A stretch of DNA of 64,000 nucleotides, taken from the NCBI GenBank assembly GCA_018873225.1, contig JAEILZ010000006.1:2356001-2420000 (forward strand), given 5' to 3'. Shown in pieces: positions 56,372-64,000 of the stretch (position 1 is its first letter; each line of letters starts with the position of its first letter). A model generated the notes under the pieces. The model was not told the DNA's origin. It worked only from the letters and a program-made list of their open reading frames with translations, and ran no database searches. A program made the translations under genes and the position numbers. The DNA is from [Phialemoniopsis] sp. UDSM-2020. Lineage: Eukaryota > Ascomycota > Sordariomycetes > Thyridiales > Thyridiaceae.

Positions 56372-58767
56372 TTAAACATCCATAGCCCGGGTATCATCCT
56401 TCATTTCGTCACTCCCCAGCTCCTTTTCCAGCTCATCGGCCACGAACCACTCGTAGTCTTCGAGGTTCTTCTGCACATGCATTTTGAACTTGACAACGTC
56501 GTTCAACATCCGCATGATCTCGGTATGAAGCTCCTCGCGGAGGGCATTGGCACGAAGCTCAAGCTGTTCGTATCTATTCGCTCCAGATTAGCAGGTTGAA
56601 TAATGTGAGGTACAAGTGATCAGCCTTACTCGATGCTGGTATTCATCTCGCGTTGCTCCATCAGCTGGACAGACTCGGAGAGACTGGCACGCATCTTGGC
56701 CAGTTCTTTCTCCATCTTTTCGATCTGAGCGTCGGATGCCATTCGTTGGGCGGTTGTGACCTGGGTAGCATGTCAATATCCGCATACAGCATCCCGGACA
56801 CCAAGAGTATCAGCTTACCTCCTTGGTCTTCTCATGCTCCTGTTCTGCCGCACGCACACGGTGCTCCAGAGCCTCAACTTCATTACGCTTGTCCTCCATG
56901 GCCTCCTTAATGCTGTCCAGAAGGTCGTGGTCTTTCATCATGGTATCCATGGCAACGCTCCGTCTCTCCGACACCTCCTTTCTGAGAGTGAGGAAGTTGT
57001 TCTTAACCTGTCCTCGGAGATCCAGATTCAGGATGTGCGCGGGCTGGTACCCAGTAACAGGGTCGACAAGCAGTCGTTCGTTCTCCATACTTCCAGTACC
57101 TGCTGAGCCTTGAAGCTGTGATGATGTAAAGCTCGGGCCATCGTTGACGGTGACTTGCAACTCGAAGTTTCTGCCCTTCGCGTTGACAGCCGTTGAAGGA
57201 ATCAGCCCAATCTGGTATGCCACGGTATTGTACCTGTCCACCAATCGCTCGAGATCATCAAGTTTTCGACTAGCTTCGACTTCCTTGTCGGCAACCTTCT
57301 TCTTGACTTCTTCAAGGCGTTGCGCTGCCGATTCAATGCCTTTTTGCAAGCGTTCGCGTTCAGATGTCATGCGGTCGATATCCGCCATGCTGATACCCTG
57401 ATCGTCAACAGCTTGCTGCAGTCCTCGTCGCTCCTCCTCAGCTTCGTGCAACTCCTGGTAGAGTTTGTCGAGCTCCTCCTGGAGCAGCTGAGTTCGGTTC
57501 TCGTACTTTTCTGAACGCTGCACAGCTAATTGATTGTACTCTTCGAATTTGACCTTGTCCTCCTCCATGATCTTGAAATGGTGGTCAAGCACAGCGGGGT
57601 CCGGGGTCGACTTCTCCAAGTCTTCAATCTCTTTGAGCAGGCGCTGATTCTCTGCTTCCAAGATGTCGAGCTCCTCCTGGTAACGAGAATTGGACCGGTC
57701 GAAAGCCTTTGCCATGGACTCGACATGAGGCGCGAGCACTCTGCCTGCATCTTCATCCGCAATGTCGTCGTCCATCGCTAGCCAATCCTTGTACGCTTGC
57801 CCGAGGAAGTCGAAGATGATGTGGTCAGCTGCGACATCGAGGCCGGCTTCGACGCAGACATCATCGTAGCGATTGCAAGAGTACCCCTCCAGCATCTGAG
57901 CAAGCTGCATCATCCAGTGCAGCAAACCCAAGAAAGTACTCCAGTTCTGGCCACCGACGGCAGCGATCTGGCTCTTGGTAATGCTCTTCTCGTAGGGGTA
58001 TCTCAACTGTTTCAGTAGCGGCGGGACCTCCTGGTCGATGTTTTTCTGGAAACGATAGCTCGGGTCGATACGGTGATACAGCCATTGGAACATGTAGTTG
58101 AAGTCTTTCTGCGTAGGCGACTTGATAAAGTTCTGCGACAGGACGTGCTTCATCTCCATTTCAAAGTTGTGCTGGGCCAGGTACTCGAGCAGCTCTTGTC
58201 CTATCCGAGCTTGGTAAGACCTGTCCTTGAGAGGTCGCGGATCGCGGGGAACACCAGCAGCTTGAGGTGCCTGCTGGAAGAAGCTTTGATGCCCAGACAT
58301 TCCACCACCCATCGACGCTCTCGCCTTGTACACGCTACTCCGCCTTTCGCCATCGGTCGATGCTCGGCCAGGGAGATTACCCGGCGCATATGATCTCAGG
58401 GCGTTGTTCTGATGAGATGACCGCTTGACAGAGGACAGGCCGATATCTGCTAGATTGGTGCCCGATGATGAGCGCTGAAAAAGCGGTTGGCTTGGTCGCG
58501 ACATGGCCAGGGAATGCCTAGACCCTGACATGGAGCGACCATGGCCAGTCGAGAAGGGTGCTGCGTGAACGGAGCTGGATCGCTTCATTGCAGAAGGGGG
58601 CTGCGGAATAGAGGAATTTACGTTGATGCCTCCAAGAGTCTGCGCGCAAGAAACAAGTTAGAACAATGACCAGGCGCAACCCGCTGTTCGACGGAGAAGA
58701 AGCAGCGCAAAGGAAATCGTACCTCACGAGGGCGCCGGACGCTCCAAAGCCCGGTATCCTGCGACAT
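56372..58767 (-). CDS. NDC80: Outer kinetochore protein Ndc80/HEC1
   Basis: Microtubule-binding subunit of the Ndc80 complex, needed for chromosome segregation. Four exons (58767-58723, 58639-56819, 56760-56630, 56573-56372) encode 732 residues. The first exon codes only 15 residues ([15 protein letters not shown]) and the last two are short; all joins keep frame. The N-terminal tail (about 1-130) is basic, rich in Ser, Arg and Gly, the usual Aurora B target. The calponin-homology-like head follows: [86 protein letters not shown]. From about 290 to the end it is coiled coil with a loop near 480-520. It ends with [15 protein letters not shown]. Confidence 0.96.
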
Positions 58768-59153
58768 GATAGAAATATTCGTACCGGGGTCGCGCAACTT
58801 CTTGTCTGTTGCGTGCGATTGTTTTTAAAACGGGGTAGGGTCGAACTGTTGGATACCTAGTTGAAGCCGTCGAGGGAGGGAATCATTGGGCTCGAAAAGA
58901 AGCGAAGTAAACAGAGGGCGCTGGTGAATCTGATTGGCTGGCGCATTTTCAATCTAAACAACCCGTTCATTAGGCACCATAACTCAGATGGCACGTGCAC
59001 GCGGTTCAGAACGCGCCGCGCACATAAACTACGAGCCCCCTAATAATGCCCCATGCTCGCGACCAGGGTTATCCCACTGCCTTTTATTACGCTACCTACC
59101 TAGCTGCCTTAGATGGACGTCATATCGACCTGAAGTGCCCATGAGGATATTCT
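58768..59153. other. Intergenic, NDC80 promoter
   Basis: 386 bases between the NDC80 start and the next minus-strand stop. Contains CACGTGCACGCGG near 58992 and ACGCGCC near 59012, variants of the MluI box but not exact matches. Confidence 0.5.
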
Positions 59154-60740
59154 CTATACTTTCTGATCAGGCTTCCAGAGTGTTGAAAAAAGCTGTTCAA
59201 GGGATGTTCGGCCCAGCAGTCGCCCCCGTAGGTCCACAAACTGAAGCGCAGAAATATGGGTACAAGCGTACCTCGGGTCAAGCCAACTCGACTTCGCCTC
59301 GAGCACAAGGCGGTTTCCACTGGTCACTTCTTGCCAAAGAGCAATCGTTTGTGCGCTGAGTTTGCCGTTCCACGTACTAAGCAGCTGTATCCTCGGTATT
59401 CCATCTCGTACCGCATATTGAAATATACACGAATGCTGTGGCTCGCCGTGCCAGAGTTCCATGATTTCAAGCTGAGGCATCCTTGGCAATGCCATTGCAG
59501 CTTGCTGGATGAGCTCATCATGGCCACTGGGACTAAGTGCAGAGGAAGTGAGAGATAGAAACGTCAAGTCATCCCATCTTAATGCCTCCCACTCTTGGCA
59601 AGCGGCGTTAAAGAAATCCTTTGCATCAAGACTGAGCGCAACCTGCAAGTCTTCGAGATGCTGGCTTGACCTTGCGAGGGCTTGGCCCAGAGCAGGGCAG
59701 CACTCCTTGTTCGTCATGCCGTGGTAAATCAGGCGGGCATCTTCGAAAATCGAGACCGCTTTGAGGCTTGCTCGATTGCGGAGCTCTGACAGTAGCAGCT
59801 TATGCTCTGTGTCTCGTACCGCATCTCCAGGCATATCTCTGACTCTGACGCTCTGGAGACCCCGCCATGGCTCATATTGAAAGGTGTGCAGGCGGTTCAG
59901 ACTTCGAATAATTGACTGCAAGCCCTTAGACACCGAGAAGTGTCGATAAAATTGCCGACGGATGACCAAAGCTGTGACGAAATCCACTTGCGGGAGAGTC
60001 CGATTGTGCCGCCTGGCCGACAAGACGCGGAGGTCAAAGGCCAAACCGCCAGGGGGTCCAAAGACTCTCATCAGTGCGCCAGGTTCCGGTCGGTGGCGTT
60101 GTCGGCCTCTTCTCCAATCATGATCCAGGTCGTGATATTTTCGTGGTCCAACTACAGTCTCACTCCACGCTGTATCGTTGATTCGACACTTCAACTCTTG
60201 ACAGTAGTGTTCCGCGTCGCTTGGAGAGTGCGCGCTGAGCTCCAATCTCATTCCCCTGCTGTGACCACACAACTTTCTTTCCCGGGTTGAGAGGATATTG
60301 AATAAGTCCCAAATTGCATTGGTGAACAGAATATTGTTTCTCCTGATCTCCTTAGGCGATTCCTGTTTCCGGCATTTGCTGCAGTCGTACTCTGGGAGCT
60401 CCAGGCGCAACCACAGGTATCTCACCCAGTTGATGCGCTGACCATCTACGAAGGTCCCAAACTGGGGGATGTCAGACTGATGTAAGACAAGACTTTTGAA
60501 GTTCTGTCTCTCAAAGAATGCCTGCCACTCCCGACAGACGGCAGCATAAGTCGACTGCTCGTGCCTTTGTTTGACGGTCTTTGGCCTTTTGGCAGGTGCC
60601 CCTTTTGTCTTTGCTTGTTTGATTGTTGCCCGTCTGGCCTTGACTCGCTTGGTCGTTATCCCCTTATCTGAAGAGCCTCGCAAGTTCTCGAGAATCATCA
60701 GACGTAACTCCAGTGGCAGTCCTCGCCAAAGACCTGCCAT
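59154..60740 (-). CDS. F-box-like protein of unknown function
   Basis: Single exon of 528 residues. The N-terminus (MAGLWRGLPLELRLMILENLRG) has the F-box consensus LP-E-LR--ILE-L, suggesting a substrate adaptor for SCF ubiquitin ligase. It is followed at about 30-60 by an insertion very rich in Lys and Arg (TTKRVKARRATIKQAKTKG). The body, with VCREWQAFFERQNFKSLVL, LEDLQVALSLDAKDFF and MPQLEIMELWHG, resembles the large family of filamentous-fungal F-box proteins with degenerate leucine-rich or DUF6546-like regions. No intron and modest codon bias fit such fast-evolving genes. Function unknown. Confidence 0.8.
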   Translation of the reverse strand: MAGLWRGLPLELRLMILENLRGSSDKGITTKRVKARRATIKQAKTKGAPAKRPKTVKQRHEQSTYAAVCREWQAFFERQNFKSLVLHQSDIPQFGTFVDGQRINWVRYLWLRLELPEYDCSKCRKQESPKEIRRNNILFTNAIWDLFNILSTRERKLCGHSRGMRLELSAHSPSDAEHYCQELKCRINDTAWSETVVGPRKYHDLDHDWRRGRQRHRPEPGALMRVFGPPGGLAFDLRVLSARRHNRTLPQVDFVTALVIRRQFYRHFSVSKGLQSIIRSLNRLHTFQYEPWRGLQSVRVRDMPGDAVRDTEHKLLLSELRNRASLKAVSIFEDARLIYHGMTNKECCPALGQALARSSQHLEDLQVALSLDAKDFFNAACQEWEALRWDDLTFLSLTSSALSPSGHDELIQQAAMALPRMPQLEIMELWHGEPQHSCIFQYAVRDGIPRIQLLSTWNGKLSAQTIALWQEVTSGNRLVLEAKSSWLDPRYACTHISALQFVDLRGRLLGRTSLEQLFSTLWKPDQKV

Positions 60741-61902
60741 TATCTAACTTTGAGGTTGCAATGAGGGTTTACGTCGTATGAAGATCCAACCCAAGCCAAG
60801 GCACTGGCCGCGAAGCTAGCAGACCTCGAATGATCAGTCGTAATATTGGTGTTGTCAAGTGGTCTGTTGAAGGTGCTCAGCAAAGGGGCTGAAGTCAATG
60901 AAATCTCACGAGGAATTCTCAGCATAAGCACTCATTTATGGATTGAGGGGAGGCGCAAAGCCGACGAAGGACGTAGGCTGAGCTTCTTCGATTCTACCTT
61001 CGGTTTGTCCATGGTGTCCTTAACCAAAGCAATGTGTACGTGGTCCAGATTCCTGACCACCTAACATGGTTGTAGCTCTACTCTCCAACGATAGCTCTGG
61101 GCATACCATATCCTCTCAACCACCGGGTGACAGTGATTTTGCACATGTAGTAGCCAATGAAGAGAGCGGGATTTGGTTCGACCATTGTTACTCGAACGCT
61201 TCAAATATTGATACCTATGACTCTTAGGTCAATTTCCTAAGCGTGGAACGCCTCAAGTCCGGCTCTGATAGTCAGCCTCTGATTGAGTATCAGCCTGGTC
61301 TTTTATACCCGCCCAAGTGGGATATCCCCTATGATATCAGATGTCAATGGTAGTTCGAAGAAAGAGAAAGTATACTTGGCGACAAAATTGTTTTGCTTTC
61401 GCTGTAAGCTAAGACTTCTCTTCGCTCCTGCAGGCGCCCACGGATGCTACCCTTGAGGCAGTCTGGAACGCAGACCTGCCCCAATATATTACGGAGAAGA
61501 AACCTGAATGTGAGAATCAAGTTGAGTTCCAGCACAGACATCTGCATTTATATCACTCGCATAAGTACAAGCAGTTTGATCTGCCAAGCCGCACCACAGG
61601 GTGTCATCAAGGTGGTCATGGAGTAAAGGTCGTGGGCACGTGATTCGACCGAGCGAACTTGCATGTGGTGGTGGTGGTGGCCCGTGCACACGAACATGGG
61701 CAAGCGCGGTGCCTCGGCTCCAACCGGCCTCCCCATTTCCTGGGGTAGGTTAGAGCTCTGATGCCATCAACCAGCAATCCTCTGTCAAGTCTTCTTCACT
61801 TTGTCTCTTCGCAACAACGGTTGCGCATAAGCCACTGAAGTGGTGTATGACTTTGGTACACTTGGTCATGAAGTGAGAGCACATCAGCTCTTCACAGTCA
61901 AC
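60741..61902. other. Divergent intergenic region, 1.2 kb
   Basis: Holds the promoters of the F-box-like gene (-) and PEX14 (+). A short (TGG)n run lies at 61666-61680. No gene or RNA recognised. Confidence 0.55.
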
Positions 61903-63162
61903 ATGGCTATTCGCGAGGACCTCGTCGCCTCTGCGGTAAGTTGAACCTCGGGTCAAGAACATCATAGTTGGACTCTCGCTAACTCCTTCCTCAGGCTCAG
62001 TGTGAGTAATGACCGAAAATACGCAAGCTCATGGCAGTCACGACAATAGCCTAACCATTACTTGATAGTTCTCCAAGATCCCAGCGTCGCATCATCACCC
62101 GTCGAAAACCGCATCGCCTTCCTCCAAGCTAAGAACATGACCCAAGAGGAGGTCAGCGCCGCCATGGCCCGCGCATCATCCGACTCCGGCGCTCCGCCTT
62201 CCTACCCTCCTGCACCTCCTGCCTCATACCCGCGTGGACAACAGCAGCCCTATTACGGACAGTACCCGCCCTACGCGTGGCAGCCCCCGCCCCAAGAGCC
62301 CCCTAGAAGGGACTGGAGAGATTGGTTCATCGTTGCCACTGTCGCCGGCGGTGTCAGCTACGGCCTGTACGCCCTTACCAAGGTAAGAGATCTAGGACTT
62401 CAGAGTCTAGCTGGCTACATTACTTACGCTGCTTAGCGCTACATCTACCCTCTCGTTGCTCCCCCAACCCCCGAACGCCTTGAGCAGGATAAGAAATCAA
62501 TTGACGAGCAGTTTGAGCGCGCCTTTGGTCTGGTTGAGCAGCTAGCCAAGGACACTGAGGCACTCAAGGCGGCTGAGAAAGACCGAACCGAGCGGTTGGA
62601 TGCTGCGCTGGCGGATCTGGAGAGCACTCTGAGCGAGCTCAAGGCGGCCAATAGGCGTAGAGAAGATGACGCCAATCGTGTCAGGGACGACGTGCAAAAC
62701 CTGAAGAGCTCTCTACCCAGAGCCATGGATTCCCAAAAGGAGCAGACCGATAACAGGATGAAGGAGCTCAACACAGAGCTGAAGAGCCTCAAGACCCTGA
62801 TCAGCCAACGCATGACACCAGCGGCTCCCTCGTCTTCAACTCCGGCCCCGGCTTCGACTGGCGGATATCTTCGTGCTTCGAGCGCTGTCCCTCCTGCAGC
62901 CTCTTCCGAAACCTCATCTACCCCCGCGAACGGTACCGAGAGCTCGGAGCCAGCCGCCTCTGCCACACAAGAGGACTCGACCAAGCCGCGTGACTACACC
63001 GGTTACGTCGCCAGCCTCGGACGCAGCTCTCCGTTCAGCAGCGGCATGCCCATGTCAAGGGCCTCCATCCCTGACTGGCAGAAGCCGAAGACCCCTCAGC
63101 CGGCGTCTGTGTCAACCCCCGAAGCTGAGGGCAGCTCTGCTCAGGCTTCTGGTAGCACTTGA
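61903..63162 (+). CDS. PEX14: Peroxisomal docking protein Pex14
   Basis: Membrane docking factor for the PTS receptors Pex5 and Pex7 at the peroxisome. Four exons (61903-61935, 61995-62001, 62069-62382, 62437-63162) give 359 residues. Exon 2 is a 7-nt microexon; skipping it breaks the frame, and retaining intron 1 meets a stop. With it, the N-terminal Pex14 domain reads MAIREDLVASAAQFLQDPSV then ENRIAFLQAKNMTQEEV, as in all homologues. A Pro/Tyr-rich region (about 60-95, PPAPPASYP, PYAWQPPPQEPP) includes a possible SH3 ligand for Pex13. A hydrophobic segment at 97-118 (WFIVATVAGGVSYGLYAL) is followed by a coiled coil at 130-220 and a Ser/Thr/Pro-rich tail with RDYTGYVASLG. Confidence 0.95.
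61995..62001 (+). other. PEX14: 7-nt microexon of PEX14
   Basis: GCTCAGT, bounded by TCAG upstream and GTGAGT downstream, supplies Ala-Gln and the first base of Phe in the conserved ASAAQFLQDP segment. Flanking introns are 59 and 67 bases. Confidence 0.8.
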
Positions 63163-64000
63163 TTGGGAATGGACTGTTGATCATACTTTGTCATCTTAGG
63201 AGTTCGGGGACCGAGCATTGTACACTATGAACACGGAATGGGAAGGTCGAATACAGGAAGATATCTTGGAAGTTGGTGCATCTTTACTCGAGGTGGATAC
63301 ACCATAGACTTGCGCGGGAAAACATACTCATCTTCCCTGAAGGTCTTGGTGGTTTTATGGTACTTGAGCCCCCTTGCGTACACTATCACTCGTATGCGAA
63401 ATGCTACAATGGAACTTACACATCTTCTGACTGATGCAGCTTGGATGTTCCAACATCGTGAAGTGATTTCATTGACCAAGTAAGGTATCTTCCGAGACAT
63501 CGCCTCTGAATCTCCGTCCCTCCGAGGCTACCTACTTTACTACTAGGTAGGGGAATGATTTGTCTTTGAAAGTCAATGATAAATAATTATTCGAAAGCTT
63601 GAGTGCTCCTGCGCCATTGAAGTGTTGAGGTCATCGGCGAGTGGCCATAACTGTACGGATACACCTAGACTGTCTTGATTTTTTGCCCCCATCCCCACAC
63701 GCGGCGCTTTTGATTGAGCCGAGGCACGCTGGACATCATTTCTTTCAAGCAGCACATGGACCTTCTTTCGAACATAACTATCTCCAGGATGGGTATCAGG
63801 CCAACGTGTGCCCCTGCTCCGAACTGATGTGCTAGGGGCCTTTTTAGTGTGGCCTCTTGGTATTAATCGAGAATAATTGAGGTGTAGTTGGCCAAAGTCC
63901 CTACCCCGGATTTACATGCCTCTTACTTCGTATTTTCCACCCCATCCTCTTACGGAATAATCCTAGTTGAAGCACCGATTCTTTGCGCATTTTCTATTCT
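63163..64000. other. Intergenic, right edge
   Basis: 838 bases downstream of PEX14. Small frames only; a CTACTAGGTAGG palindrome-like word lies near 63541. No gene seen before the window ends. Confidence 0.5.

Noticed and set aside
1..64000. tRNA, rRNA, CRISPR and transposon signatures
   Set aside because: Candidate B-box words (for example near 2040, 34259 and 61945) lacked a matching T-stem or A-box; no regularly spaced repeats or transposase-like frames were found by reading. A tRNAscan or Infernal run would be decisive.

Overview
The window is nuclear DNA of a filamentous ascomycete (Pezizomycotina, most likely a sordariomycete; genus not determinable by eye). Gene density is moderate. 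Introns are short (about 50-70 bp) with GTAAGT-like donors and YAG acceptors. The proteins are typical of this group: a GH81 glucanase, a GH47 alpha-mannosidase, an L-galactonate dehydratase, a fungal-type Brc1 and a peroxisomal LPX1-like hydrolase. There are no operons, no transposon coding sequence, no CRISPR array and no RNA gene that I could recognise. All exon borders below were chosen by eye from splice signals and reading-frame continuity.

Layout. 1-2121: no convincing gene. 2122-3757 (+): farnesyltransferase beta subunit RAM1. 3758-12492: a gene-poor stretch of about 8.7 kb holding one small dsRBD-fold protein (8975-9736, +). 12493-13908 (+): GDP-mannose pyrophosphorylase. 14865-16744 (-): glycerol kinase. 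18380-20160 (-): GH47 mannosidase. 22032-23324 (-): RAD10/ERCC1. 23850-24995 (-): uncharacterised protein. 26660-27148 (+): four-helix membrane protein. 27927-29342 (+): L-galactonate dehydratase, followed by a small tandem repeat. 29977-30471 (-) and 30705-31674 (+): divergent DRAP-type deaminase and DNAJC9-like J protein. 32130-32981 (+): STN1. 34304-37135 (+): GH81 glucanase. 39299-40969 (+): CAX Ca2+/H+ exchanger. 41387-44178 (-) and 44584-44984 (+): divergent UTP14 and mitoribosomal mL41. 45360-48140 (-): HSL-like esterase with a long tail. 48833-49045 (-): small protein. 49603-50987 (-): PTS1-bearing alpha/beta hydrolase. 51957-54688 (+): BRCT protein Brc1/Rtt107. 55065-55816 (-): VPS25. 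56372-58767 (-): NDC80. 59154-60740 (-): F-box-like protein. 61903-63162 (+): PEX14.

Most genes are housekeeping and not functionally clustered. Two loose themes stand out. Genome maintenance and chromosome segregation are represented by RAD10, DNAJC9-like, STN1, BRC1 and NDC80; three of these have exact ACGCGT (MluI cell-cycle box) sites upstream. Peroxisomal function is represented by PEX14 and an AKL-ending hydrolase. Glycan and wall functions (GDP-mannose synthesis, mannose trimming, beta-1,3-glucan hydrolysis) are also present.

No clearly new multi-gene system was found. The best leads are the isolated dsRBD-fold protein without the usual lysine motif, a 7-nt microexon in PEX14, a three-copy tandem repeat after the L-galactonate dehydratase gene, paired MluI boxes between the deaminase and J-protein genes, and an unexplained coding-like exon at about 27.6-27.8 kb.
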